A DNA stretch of 64,000 bases. Source: Paenibacillus cookii (GTDB lineage Bacteria; Bacillota; Bacilli; Paenibacillales; Paenibacillaceae). A program made the position numbers and the translations under genes. Below, one piece after another: positions 43,510 through 52,087 of the stretch. The notes beneath the pieces were generated by a model that did no database searches, was not told the origin of the DNA, and worked only from the letters and a program-made list of their open reading frames with translations. Numbering within the stretch: position 1 is the first letter of the stretch; every line of letters begins with the position of its first letter. Where the stretch lies: positions 111,932 to 175,931 of the forward strand of contig NZ_BORW01000011.1 of assembly GCF_018333375.1 (NCBI RefSeq). The letters run 5' to 3'.

Positions 43510-43977
43510 ATGGATAAGCAGCCTGAAATTACGGTAGATATGTTATTTGATGTATACAGCGAGCTGTCCCGAAAAATGACTGGCCAGCGCATTCGTGCCT
43601 TGATGGATCATCTGCGCAAGCACGAATTGTCCCTGAACCAGTTTTTTATATTGAATATCATCGAACGGGGCGGCGCATGCCTGTCGAGCCATCTGGCGAG
43701 CCATTTGAAGCTGAAGGCGGCGTCCATTACGTATTTGGTCGATTCGCTGGAGAAAAAGGGGCTTGTGGCCCGGACGGAAAATCCCAGCGACCTGCGAAGC
43801 CATTTCATCAGCTTGACGGACGAAGGGCATGAAATCTCCTCTTTCCCGTTCGAGCATTCTTTTGCCGCTGACTTTTTCAAAAAGCTCAGCCAGGATGACC
43901 TCGAGGTTCTGTACGTGATGATGCGGATCATGAACCGTAAATTGGACTCGGAATCAAGCGATATGCAAAAAATATGA
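43510..43977 (+). CDS. MarR family transcriptional regulator
   Basis: A 155-residue winged-helix regulator. Visible blocks: LSLNQFFILNIIERGGACLSSHLASHLKLKAASITYLVDSLEKKGLV (outlined by LKAASITYLVDSLEKKGLV), a wing with NPSDLRSHFISLTDEG, and flanking dimerisation helices. The ATG at 43510 follows AAAGAGGAG. It is followed 25 bp later by a YhgE-like ABC-2 type membrane protein and the two are probably cotranscribed from the palindrome-bearing promoter, so it most likely represses this export unit and itself. No sensing Cys pair is evident. Confidence 0.94.
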   Translation: MDKQPEITVDMLFDVYSELSRKMTGQRIRALMDHLRKHELSLNQFFILNIIERGGACLSSHLASHLKLKAASITYLVDSLEKKGLVARTENPSDLRSHFISLTDEGHEISSFPFEHSFAADFFKKLSQDDLEVLYVMMRIMNRKLDSESSDMQKI

Positions 43978-44002
43978 ATCATAACTTAAGGGAAGTGTTA
44001 TT

Positions 44003-45277
44003 TTGAAAAGGTTACTGAAGGTTAAAATCGCCTGGTTCCCGGTGTGGTGCACGGCCTTTCTCATGCTTTGCATGCTAAGCATATATTTGCCCGTATTCGG
44101 CGGGCAGTCGCAAAGATTGACGGATTTTCCGCTGATCGTGGTGAATGAGGATCAAGGCGCCGCCTCGGTGAACATGGGCCAAAAGATCATGGACAATCTG
44201 ATCCAAACGCAGGACGGACATTCCTTTAAATGGACGATCGAGTCCGGCAGGGAAAGAGCCGTCGAACAAATCAAAAACAACAAGGCATACGGGGCGCTTG
44301 TCATCCCGGCCGACTATTCCGCTTCGCTGTCCGGCGTGCAGAAATCGCTGATGACCGGAAAAACCGGCGGCAAACCTGCACGGATGGAGATATTGGTAAA
44401 CGAAGCGGGCGGACAGCTCGCCTCCTCGGTCGCTACCACCGCGCTTCAAACGGTCGCCTCGACCGTGAACGCCGGCGTCAGCCAGCAAATCAAGGCGGGC
44501 ATGACGAAGCTCGGCCTGGAGGTATCGCCGCAAGCGGCAACGCTGCTGGATAACCCGGTACAGGCGAAGACAACCAATGCCTTGGGCTTGACGGGGAACA
44601 TCAACAAAGGGATGACGCCTTTCGTGGTCGTCATGATCTCGTCGATCAGCGGACTGCTCGGGGTCAACATGATCCACGGATATGTGGAAAAAATCGCCGA
44701 AAACATGAGACGCAAAGGTCATCGCCTAAGCCATGCCAAACAATTGCTGACCGAAATATTGCTTGGAGTCATTACGTCGGTGCTCGTGACTTCGGTGATC
44801 ATGAGCTTCGTGTTCGGCGTTTTCGACAGCGCGCATACGACGGCCGTTTGGCGCATTTATCTGTTCCTGCTGTTAAGTTCCCTCACGATGTTTTTCTTAT
44901 TCAAAATGCTCAGCCTGTTCCTCGGCAAATGGGGGATGCTTGCGATGTTCCCGGTCAACATTATGGGGATCTTCGGGAGCGGCGGCGCTTTTCCCGTCAC
45001 GACGCTGCCCGAGTTTCACCGCGCGCTCAGCTCGTTTTTGCCGACGCGGTACATGGTGGACGGGTTCCGCGCCTTGTTTTATTACGGCGGCCATATGGAA
45101 GCCGGGCTCGGCACGGCGCTGCAATACATCGTTACCTATTTGATCATGTTCCTGTTCCTTTGCGGAGCAAAGGTCATCATGGCGCATCATCAGGATAAAA
45201 AGGGCGCTGCCGCCGAGGCGGTACAAGAAACTTCCGCATCCAAAGGAAACGAAATGGGCGCTTTGGCCGCGGAATAA
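44003..45277 (+). CDS. YhgE/Pip-like ABC-2 type membrane protein
   Basis: A 424-residue protein with one N-terminal membrane helix (about 12-32), an extracellular domain of about 190 residues (LIVVNEDQGAASVNMGQKIMDNL in outline by VVNEDQGAASVNMG; YGALVIPADYSASL), and five membrane helices at the C-terminus (about 205-395; SFLPTRYMVDGFRALFYYGG, outlined by LPTRYMVDGFRALFYYGG). This is the layout of DUF3533/YhgE ABC-2 family exporters, which often lack a linked ATPase. Start is TTG at 44003 with AAGGGAAG upstream. Linked MarR control suggests induction by a small toxic molecule; the substrate is unknown. Confidence 0.9.
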   Translation: MKRLLKVKIAWFPVWCTAFLMLCMLSIYLPVFGGQSQRLTDFPLIVVNEDQGAASVNMGQKIMDNLIQTQDGHSFKWTIESGRERAVEQIKNNKAYGALVIPADYSASLSGVQKSLMTGKTGGKPARMEILVNEAGGQLASSVATTALQTVASTVNAGVSQQIKAGMTKLGLEVSPQAATLLDNPVQAKTTNALGLTGNINKGMTPFVVVMISSISGLLGVNMIHGYVEKIAENMRRKGHRLSHAKQLLTEILLGVITSVLVTSVIMSFVFGVFDSAHTTAVWRIYLFLLLSSLTMFFLFKMLSLFLGKWGMLAMFPVNIMGIFGSGGAFPVTTLPEFHRALSSFLPTRYMVDGFRALFYYGGHMEAGLGTALQYIVTYLIMFLFLCGAKVIMAHHQDKKGAAAEAVQETSASKGNEMGALAAE

Positions 45278-45310
45278 TGCCAATTTTCTTTATCGTATTT
45301 GTGATCCTTC

Positions 45311-45364
45311 AAAAGCCGGTTTCCGTACCCGCTGCTTAAGCGGCGGCGGAGACCGGCTTTTTTG
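45311..45364 (+). terminator. intrinsic terminator after YhgE-like gene
   Basis: AAAAGCCGGT pairs with ACCGGCTTTT; inner CCG/CGG and CCGC/GCGG pairs add to the stem; followed by six Ts. Confidence 0.93.
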
Positions 45365-45480
45365 CTTTTCCGGGGATCTTGTTCGTGCTAAGGGGACATG
45401 TCTAATCCGAAATAGTTGTTTTCAGATAATTTATGAAATAAAATTGTAAAAACATATGTAAATTTGTTCGTATATTTTTA

Positions 45481-45523
45481 TTGACATGGAAACAGGTAGG
45501 CATTAAACTAATTCGTATGCGAA
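45481..45523 (+). promoter_or_regulatory. promoter of MarR-MFS operon with small palindrome
   Basis: TTGACA (45481-45486) and TAAACT (45504-45509) are 17 bp apart. TTCG-TATG-CGAA (45512-45523) follows at the transcription start, a likely operator for the downstream MarR protein. The surroundings are very AT-rich. Confidence 0.65.
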
Positions 45524-45553
45524 ATATTAGGTTGTGAAACAGGGGGGCAAGTT

Positions 45554-46012
45554 TTGGAATCCCAGGAACAGGAACAAATCGTTGAATTGCTGTATTCTTT
45601 TCGCCAAGTGCATTTAAGCTTTTACCAGCTGTTCTGGAAGAGAGCGGAATCGCTTGGGACCACCTGGATTCAATATCTAGTGCTGCGAACGCTCCGTGAC
45701 CATCCGGACATCGGACTCACCGAGCTCGCGGATTTCATTCTAATAGGCAACAGTACGACCAGCGGCGTCGTGAACCGGCTCGTCAAGGCGGGGATGGTGG
45801 AACGCAAACGCTCCGAGACGGACCGGAGATCGATTACGCTGAGAAACACGAAGGAAGGGGATGAACTGCGGAAACGCACCGAGGCCATTTGCCAAGACTA
45901 TCTTGAACCTCTTTTACATATCAAGGAAGAGGACCGGCGTCACATGTTAAGGACGCACAAGCAGATTATCGACATATTATCCGAAAAAGGGAGAGAGAGA
46001 AATCTATTATGA
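45554..46012 (+). CDS. MarR family transcriptional regulator
   Basis: A 152-residue regulator with MarR blocks TWIQYLVLRTLRDHPDIGLTELADFILIGNSTTSGVVNRLVKAGMVER (outlined by GNSTTSGVVNRLVKAGMVER) and the wing SETDRRSITLRNTKEG. The start is TTG at 45554 with AGGGGGG 7 bases upstream. The stop overlaps the MFS start by four bases (ATGA), giving translational coupling, so this regulator very likely controls the efflux pump encoded next, a classic MarR-EmrB arrangement. The likely inducer is a pump substrate. Confidence 0.94.
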   Translation: MESQEQEQIVELLYSFRQVHLSFYQLFWKRAESLGTTWIQYLVLRTLRDHPDIGLTELADFILIGNSTTSGVVNRLVKAGMVERKRSETDRRSITLRNTKEGDELRKRTEAICQDYLEPLLHIKEEDRRHMLRTHKQIIDILSEKGRERNLL

Positions 46013-47532
46013 ATAGCAGCGAAGCTCAGTCCATCGAGCACATAAAAAAAGGGCCGATTATCGCCGCCCTGCTCATCGGCGCTTTCGTGGCGTTTTTGAA
46101 CCAGACGCTCATGAACGTGGCCCTGCCCAAAATCATGGCCGACCTCGGGATTACCCAAGCCGCGACGGGACAATGGCTGACCACCGGCTATATGCTTGTC
46201 AACGGCGTGTTGATCCCGGTCACCGCCTTTTTGATCGCCCGTTTTACGACACGCCAGTTGTTCATTTCGGCGATGTCCCTGTTTTCGATCGGCACGCTCA
46301 TATGCGCCTTGGCTCCGTCATTCGGCGTATTGATGGTCGGACGGTTGATCCAGGCCGGGGGAGCCGGCATTTTGATGCCGCTGATGACCGTCGTGTTCCT
46401 GAACATTTTCCCGATTGAAAAACGCGGATCCGCGATGGGGATGATGGGGATCGCAATGATTCTCGCTCCGGCGATCGGACCGACGCTTTCCGGTTACCTT
46501 GTGGAGCATTACAGCTGGCGCGTCCTGTTCTACATCATTCTTCCGTTTGCCATTATCGCGACGTTGATCGGAATTTTCTTCTTGAAAAACGTCACGAAAG
46601 TCACCAAGCCGAAATTCGACGCCGTCTCGGTCATTTTGTCCACGATCGGCTTCGGCGGCCTATTGTACGGCTTCAGCGACGCGGGTACGGACGGCTGGGG
46701 AAGCCGGGAGGTCGTCTGGTCGCTGGCGGTCGGCACCGTGGCTTTGATCGCGTTCGTGTGGATGCAGCTTAAGTCCAAAAACCCGATGCTCGAATTCCGC
46801 ATTTTTAAATACAACATGTTTACGCTGACGACGCTCATCAACGTGATCGTCACGATGGCGATGTATGCCGGCATGATCCTGATGCCGTTGTTCCTGCAGA
46901 ATATCCGCGGCTTTACGCCGCTGGAGTCCGGCCTCATGATGCTGCCGGGGGCGATTTTGATGGGGATCATGTCGCCGATTACGGGGGCGATCTTCGATAA
47001 AATCGGCGCGAGATGGCTTTCGGTCATCGGCCTGGCCATCACGACTTACATGACTTATGAGTTCAGCCGCTTGAGCGTTGAAACGACTTATGCGCATTTG
47101 ATCACGATTTACACGATCCGCATGTTCGGCATGTCGCTGATGATGATGCCGATCCAGACGGCGGGCCTCAACCAACTGCCGCGCAGCTTGAACGCGCACG
47201 GTACGGCGATGTCCAATACGCTGCGGACGATTTCCGGTTCGATCGGTACGGCGATTCTGGTGACGGTCATGACTTCGCAAACGAAACATTACGTGACCGA
47301 AGGCCTGAAAGCAGGCGCCGCCAAAGCGACCGACAAAGCGCAAATGGCGGCTCTGTCGGCCCAATCCATGGTGCACGGCATCAACGACGCGTTCGTGATC
47401 GCCACTTGGCTGAGCGCCGTCTCGCTGGTGTTGGCGTTTTTCATCAAAAAGACCAAACCGCAGGACGAAAACATGAAATCGGAAAAGGCGGAGATGCCGA
47501 ACGTCGGCAAAGCCGTGAACGCGAAAGGTTAA
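46009..47532 (+). CDS. DHA2 family MFS drug efflux transporter (EmrB/QacA type)
   Basis: A 507-residue membrane protein with about 14 hydrophobic helices. Signature segments: FLNQTLMNVALPKIMADLG, TTGYMLVNGVLIPVTAFL (motif A region follows), RLIQAGGAGILMPLMTVVFL, GIAMILAPAIGPTLSGYLVEHYSWR (outlined by LAPAIGPTLSGYLVEHYSWR, antiporter motif C) and FFLKNV. It exports drugs or toxic metabolites by proton antiport. A soluble tail of about 30 residues ends it. Strongly coupled to the MarR gene. Specificity cannot be read. Confidence 0.95.
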   Translation: MNSSEAQSIEHIKKGPIIAALLIGAFVAFLNQTLMNVALPKIMADLGITQAATGQWLTTGYMLVNGVLIPVTAFLIARFTTRQLFISAMSLFSIGTLICALAPSFGVLMVGRLIQAGGAGILMPLMTVVFLNIFPIEKRGSAMGMMGIAMILAPAIGPTLSGYLVEHYSWRVLFYIILPFAIIATLIGIFFLKNVTKVTKPKFDAVSVILSTIGFGGLLYGFSDAGTDGWGSREVVWSLAVGTVALIAFVWMQLKSKNPMLEFRIFKYNMFTLTTLINVIVTMAMYAGMILMPLFLQNIRGFTPLESGLMMLPGAILMGIMSPITGAIFDKIGARWLSVIGLAITTYMTYEFSRLSVETTYAHLITIYTIRMFGMSLMMMPIQTAGLNQLPRSLNAHGTAMSNTLRTISGSIGTAILVTVMTSQTKHYVTEGLKAGAAKATDKAQMAALSAQSMVHGINDAFVIATWLSAVSLVLAFFIKKTKPQDENMKSEKAEMPNVGKAVNAKG

Positions 47533-47544
47533 TGGATCGCACGC

Positions 47545-47600
47545 AAAAAAAAGGGCGTCCCGACAGGTTTGAACAACCTGGAGGGATACCCTTTTGTTTT
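47545..47600. terminator. bidirectional terminator
   Basis: AAAAGGG-TCCC-AGGTT pairs with AACCT-GGGA-CCCTTTT; A run before, T-rich after, between convergent MFS and DedA genes. Confidence 0.88.
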
Positions 47601-47642
47601 ATTTCAATGGACCTTGCACGTTTTTCAAACGTTGCCATTCGA

Positions 47643-48302
47643 TCAACGCGTCTTCGACACGGTCTTTGCTTTATTTTTGCGGAAAAGCTTGTGCATCAGC
47701 GCCGAGAGAGGTTTCCGGTAACGAACGGCCAGCAGGACGATCGCGAGCAGCAGGATGGCGCCGACGATCCAAACCGAATATTTCTCCACCATATGGAAGG
47801 CCATGTTCCACTGAGGACCGAACACCTTGCCGATGCTGATGAAGAGCACCACCCAGAACAGCGCCCCGCTGTATGCATACAAAGCGAACTTCCGGAAGGG
47901 AACGGAGATGATTCCCGCAAAATACCCGGTAAAATGGCGCACGCCGGGGATGAAATACCCGATGAAAATGAGGCCTTGCCCGTACTTGTTGAACCATTTT
48001 TGCACGTGATCGAGTTTGCTTTCGGAAAGCAGCACCCATTTGCCGTACCGGTGAATGAAGGGAAGACCTGCCTTGAGGCCGATAAAATACGTGATGGTCA
48101 TGCCGATGGTCGTCCCGAGGAAAGCAAGCACGATCAGCCAGCCGAAATTCAGATTCCCCGCGTAGGATAAATACCCCGCATAAGCCATGGTCGTCTCACC
48201 CGGAAACGGGAGCGCAATAAACTCCAGAACCAGTCCCAAAAACAAAACGATATAACCGTAATCTCCAAACAATAGCTGTATCCACTTCAGCAGTTCCAAC
48301 AT
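47643..48302 (-). CDS. DedA family membrane protein
   Basis: A 219-residue SNARE-associated/DedA protein with about five membrane segments. Hallmarks: EFIALPFPGETTMAYAGYLS (outlined by IALPFPGETTMAYAG), GTTIGMTITYFIGLKAG and the FIGYFIPGVRHFTGYFAGI motif with the conserved Arg (GVRH). DedA proteins are linked to lipid-carrier flipping and proton-motive-force homeostasis. The ATG at 48302 is chosen (MLELLKW) with GGAGTGAG directly upstream; a TTG at 48338 is in frame. Divergent from the deacetylase gene. Confidence 0.94.
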   Translation of the reverse strand: MLELLKWIQLLFGDYGYIVLFLGLVLEFIALPFPGETTMAYAGYLSYAGNLNFGWLIVLAFLGTTIGMTITYFIGLKAGLPFIHRYGKWVLLSESKLDHVQKWFNKYGQGLIFIGYFIPGVRHFTGYFAGIISVPFRKFALYAYSGALFWVVLFISIGKVFGPQWNMAFHMVEKYSVWIVGAILLLAIVLLAVRYRKPLSALMHKLFRKNKAKTVSKTR

Positions 48303-48426
48303 TCTCACTCCAAACCAGATCCAAGATGTTCTTGCCAAAAGACTGATCCGTAAAGTCTATTTTCGAACCTCCCACCATATAATCTACCAGAAAGCAGAAT
48401 TCATAGAAATAGTGGAGGTTTTCCCG

Positions 48427-49677
48427 ATGGTAAAACGATTATTGATTGCTTTGCTGCTCCTCATGATCCTACCGTTCATCAGCAGACAGGAACTGGTTCG
48501 GCAGCCTCAAACCGCGGAAGCTTCGGTGCAGGAACGGGTTCTGCAGCAAATTCCGCCGATGTACGCAACAACATCCGCATCCCCGAAATCCAAAAATCCA
48601 ACTTCAGCCGGAAAAACAGTCTTCCTTACGTTTGACGACGGACCCAGCGCTTTAACCGGCAAAGTTCTCGATATTTTGAAAAAAAATAATATCCGCGCCA
48701 CGTTTTTCGTTCTGGGCGAGCAGGTGAAACGGTATCCCGAGCTGCTGCAGCGCATCCACGAAGAAGGGCACGCGATAGGCAATCATTCCTATGATCATCA
48801 TTATACCGAACTTTATAGCGGATTTCCCGCCTTCTGGAACCAGATCAAACGGACCGAAGAAGAAGTTTATGCCGTCACCGGCGTTCGGCCGCAATTGGTC
48901 AGGGCCCCGGGCGGTACGGCCGGCCATTTCGACGATACCTATTTTCGCCTGATGAAGCTGGGCGGATACGTCGTGACCGACTGGAACGTGGACAGCGGCG
49001 ATTCGAAGCGGCGGGGAGTGCCCGCGGCGGAAATCGTAAAAGGGGCCAAGGCCCCGGCGAACTCGGACCGCGTCGTACTCCTGCTGCATGACGGCAGCGG
49101 CCATGAGGAAAGCGTGAAGGCTTTGCCTGAAATCATTGCGCATTACAAAAAGCAAGGGTATCGTTTTGACGTCCTGTCGCCGGACGAGGAACCCGTGCAG
49201 TTCAAAGTGAACGAAAAGGCGAAAAAGCTGAAGCGCGCCGCGCCAAGCGAGTCGTGGGTGCAGTCGCATGTCGCCGGCAACGGCGCCTTGTTCGCGAACG
49301 GCAAACCGCTGCGCCTCGAAGTCGGACCGATGGAAACGACGCTGAATCCCGGAGAATACCTGTATAAGGACGGGCATTATCTGGTTCCGGTCCGTGCCGT
49401 AGCCGAAAGGGTGGGCGGGAACGCCGTTTGGGATCCGAAAACGCAGACCGCCAAAGTGACCTTGTCGGCGGATTCGGATACCGTGCTGAACATCCAGGTC
49501 CGGACCGGACAGCTGACGGTGACCAAAGCCGGGAAAAACGTCTCTTCGGTCACGACGTCCGTCAGCATGATCAACGATGCGGTTTGGATTCCGCTGCGGG
49601 ACTTGTTCGCCAATGCCGGATATGCCCGCGCGGAGGCTTCCGAAAACCGGGAGGAGCGGCGGGTCAAGGTGTCCTGA
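48427..49677 (+). CDS. polysaccharide deacetylase with C-terminal stalk domain
   Basis: A 416-residue exported protein. An N-terminal signal or anchor (about 1-20) precedes a NodB homology domain (about 65-265): LTFDDGPS (metal Asp), HAIGNHSYDHH (NHSxxH metal His), RAPGG, DWNVDSGD and VVLLLHDGSG. It removes acetyl groups from peptidoglycan or another surface glycan. The C-terminal copper-amine-oxidase-N-like domain (about 295-416; GHYLVPVRAVAERVGGNAVWD, IPLRDLFANAGYA) is the same module seen in two other proteins of the window. The ATG at 48427 has GTGGAGGTTTT upstream; the GTG at 48412 is part of that site. Confidence 0.93.
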   Translation: MVKRLLIALLLLMILPFISRQELVRQPQTAEASVQERVLQQIPPMYATTSASPKSKNPTSAGKTVFLTFDDGPSALTGKVLDILKKNNIRATFFVLGEQVKRYPELLQRIHEEGHAIGNHSYDHHYTELYSGFPAFWNQIKRTEEEVYAVTGVRPQLVRAPGGTAGHFDDTYFRLMKLGGYVVTDWNVDSGDSKRRGVPAAEIVKGAKAPANSDRVVLLLHDGSGHEESVKALPEIIAHYKKQGYRFDVLSPDEEPVQFKVNEKAKKLKRAAPSESWVQSHVAGNGALFANGKPLRLEVGPMETTLNPGEYLYKDGHYLVPVRAVAERVGGNAVWDPKTQTAKVTLSADSDTVLNIQVRTGQLTVTKAGKNVSSVTTSVSMINDAVWIPLRDLFANAGYARAEASENREERRVKVS

Positions 49678-49808
49678 CCGTTTCTCGAGAGGCTGCTCAA
49701 GAAAAACAACCCGGGCGATCATGTCTACTTCCTTTCGTTTGTGGAAAAGCTATATTCATAGATTCCGTTTATAGACGGCCACTCCACAATGAATCGGAGG
49801 TTTTGACA

Positions 49809-50792
49809 TTGTCCACTTCTTCCTTACCTCATCGGGATTTTGCTCCCGAGCTGCTTGAAAGGGTCATTCACCGCGTCGGCACGGTCATTGTCGGCAAAGA
49901 GGAACAAATCCGGCTGACGCTGATGTCGATGCTCTGCGGCGGGCATCTGTTGCTTGAGGACATTCCCGGCGTCGGCAAAACGATGCTGGTCCGCTCGCTG
50001 GCCGCCTGTCTCGGCGCGAGCTTCGGGCGAATCCAATTTACGTACGACCTCATGCCGGCGGACATCACGGGAACGTCGGTATTCCGCCAGCAAAGCGGCG
50101 AATTCGAATACCGTCCGGGTCCCCTCATGAACAATCTGGTGCTGGCCGACGAGTTGAACCGGGCTTCGCCCCGGACGCAGTCGGCGCTGCTTGAAGCGAT
50201 GGAGGAACGAAAAGTAACGGTGGACGGCCATACGCATCTCTTGCCTCGTCCGTTTTTGCTGCTCGCGACCCAAAATCCGCTGGAGTTCGAAGGAACCTAC
50301 CGTCTTCCCGAAGCGCAGCTTGACCGTTTCCTTATGCGGATTCAGCTCGGATACCCGGATCCGGACCAGGAGATCGAGCTGCTGACGCGAATGGCCGGGA
50401 ACGACCCGCTGGACCGGATCAAACCGGTGATGCTGGCCGAAGAGATGGTCAACATGCAGCGGGAGGCCAAAAGCGTCTTCGTGGACGACGCGATTAAGCT
50501 GATGCTGGTCCAGACCGCGGACGCTTCGAGACGGCATGCGAAGCTTCAGCTCGGCATCAGCCCGCGCGGGACGCTTGCATGGATGCAGGCTTCGCAGGCT
50601 GCCGCCTACATGTCCGGCCGTTCCTACGTCATCCCCGACGACGTGAAGCATGTGGCGGTGCCGGTGCTTGCCCACAGGCTGGTGCTCAGCCATGAGGCCG
50701 TGCTCTCCGGGACGCAAAGCGAGGACGTCGTGCGGGAGCTGTTATCCGGCCTGACGATGCCGGTCGCCGCCCGCAAAGGAGCAAAGCCATGA
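49809..50792 (+). CDS. MoxR family AAA+ ATPase
   Basis: A 327-residue ATPase. Walker A DIPGVGKT, Walker B LVLADELNRASP, sensor 1 LLATQNPLEFEGTYRLPEAQLDRFL (outlined by ATQNPLEFEGTYRLPEAQ) and the C-terminal AAA lid (about 225-320) are present. MoxR proteins act as chaperone-like factors with DUF58/VWA partners. The true start is TTG at 49809 with CGGAGG 8 bases upstream; a longer open frame from 49428 overlaps the preceding gene and is not used. The last four bases overlap the DUF58 gene start, so the three-gene set MoxR-DUF58-transglutaminase is an operon. Confidence 0.94.
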   Translation: MSTSSLPHRDFAPELLERVIHRVGTVIVGKEEQIRLTLMSMLCGGHLLLEDIPGVGKTMLVRSLAACLGASFGRIQFTYDLMPADITGTSVFRQQSGEFEYRPGPLMNNLVLADELNRASPRTQSALLEAMEERKVTVDGHTHLLPRPFLLLATQNPLEFEGTYRLPEAQLDRFLMRIQLGYPDPDQEIELLTRMAGNDPLDRIKPVMLAEEMVNMQREAKSVFVDDAIKLMLVQTADASRRHAKLQLGISPRGTLAWMQASQAAAYMSGRSYVIPDDVKHVAVPVLAHRLVLSHEAVLSGTQSEDVVRELLSGLTMPVAARKGAKP

Positions 50793-52087
50793 AAAGGCGG
50801 ATTGCAGAGTGGTCGGCCGGGATTTGCGTGTTCGGCGCGTTATGCGCCTTGTATGTTAGGCATGGGGGCGCCTCGGCGCTGTATTTGATGCTGCTCGCGG
50901 GATGGATCGTGTCGTCCGGCATCCTGCTGCAATGGCTCGGGCCGAGGAACGTCACGGTCCAGCGCCGGATGTCCGCCCCCGTCGTGACTTCGGGCGAAAC
51001 CGCCGTCATGGAGGTGGAGATCGGGTTCCGATCGTTTCTCCCCGTGCCTTGGCTTGCCGTCGAAGACTATTACACCGGCGGCAGCAGCCGGCAGATCCTG
51101 TTCCCGGGATTCCGGCGCCGCCTGGCATACCGCTGCGAGCTGCGCAGCCTGCCGCGCGGCGTATATTCCTTCGATGCCTGCCGGCTGGAATGGGGCGGGC
51201 TTTTCGGCTGGTTTAAAGGGGAGCGGGTGCAAAAATCGGAGGGAAACCTTCTGGTGCTGCCCAAGCCGCTGCCCGTCGCCGGCTTGTCGGAATCCCCGGC
51301 CGCCGTTGCTTATGGGGCGGCGCAGCCGGCCCAAACGATGGAACGGAGGCAGGGAGTCAAAGGCCCTGAGGTTCGGCCCTACTTGCCGACGGATCCCATG
51401 AACCGGATCCATTGGAAAAGTTATGCCAAACGCGGCAGCCTGAACACCTTTTTGCCGGAAGACGAACGCGATCCGCATTGCCTCGTTGTCCTGGACCGTT
51501 CCTACGCCGGATATGTTGCGTGGGAAGGAACGGACGAGGAGCGGGTGAAACGGGCAAAGCGGGATTTTGAGCAGGCGGTATCGGCAGCGGCAGGAATCGT
51601 AAGCGAGATGAGACGCTCCGGAGCCAAAGGCAAGCTGGTCTGCGGCGCATCGGACCCGCTCGCGGCGTTTGCCGCCGCACCGGCGGAGGATCGGATGTCA
51701 GGCAGCGGCGGTTATTCGCGAATGCTTGCCGCCCTGTCTTCGGTTGAACTGGCCGAGGGCCCGGCCCTGGGCTCCTTGCTGGAAACGGAAATCAGGCATG
51801 CGGCCCCAGGGACGCGAGTCCTGCTCATCACCGGGACGCTCAGCGAGCCGACGTCCGAGGCGGCAGCCCGGCTGCTGGCAAGGGGCATCCAGGTTCATTT
51901 GTATTGCACGGCCCTGAATGCCGGGATGGGGGAGGCCGACGGGAAACGCGAGAAGCGAGCAGGTTCGGCTTTTGCGGCGGCCGTACGCCTTTCCCGGATG
52001 GGTGCCGGGATCTATGCCGTTCATCCCGAAGGCGTGACGAAGGTCGGCTTGACCGGTCCGTTTCGCGCCGGAGAGGGGGCGGTGTAA
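50789..52087 (+). CDS. DUF58 domain protein
   Basis: A 432-residue protein with two N-terminal membrane helices (about 8-25 and 30-50) and a DUF58/VWA-like domain (about 190-300). The diagnostic motif GPEVRPYLPTDPMNRIHWKSYAKRGSLNTFLPE is outlined by VRPYLPTDPMNRIHWKSYAK. The C-terminal part (about 300-432) is a von Willebrand-like fold without a clear MIDAS. Coupled by ATGA overlap to moxR upstream, and its stop touches the ATG of the transglutaminase gene. The role of such operons is unclear; in several bacteria they affect envelope integrity or protein maturation. Confidence 0.93.
   Translation: MKRRIAEWSAGICVFGALCALYVRHGGASALYLMLLAGWIVSSGILLQWLGPRNVTVQRRMSAPVVTSGETAVMEVEIGFRSFLPVPWLAVEDYYTGGSSRQILFPGFRRRLAYRCELRSLPRGVYSFDACRLEWGGLFGWFKGERVQKSEGNLLVLPKPLPVAGLSESPAAVAYGAAQPAQTMERRQGVKGPEVRPYLPTDPMNRIHWKSYAKRGSLNTFLPEDERDPHCLVVLDRSYAGYVAWEGTDEERVKRAKRDFEQAVSAAAGIVSEMRRSGAKGKLVCGASDPLAAFAAAPAEDRMSGSGGYSRMLAALSSVELAEGPALGSLLETEIRHAAPGTRVLLITGTLSEPTSEAAARLLARGIQVHLYCTALNAGMGEADGKREKRAGSAFAAAVRLSRMGAGIYAVHPEGVTKVGLTGPFRAGEGAV

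Noticed and set aside
49428..49808. N-terminal extension of the MoxR protein
   Set aside because: It overlaps the deacetylase C-terminus in another frame; the TTG at 49809 has a proper ribosome site and gives the standard MoxR start.
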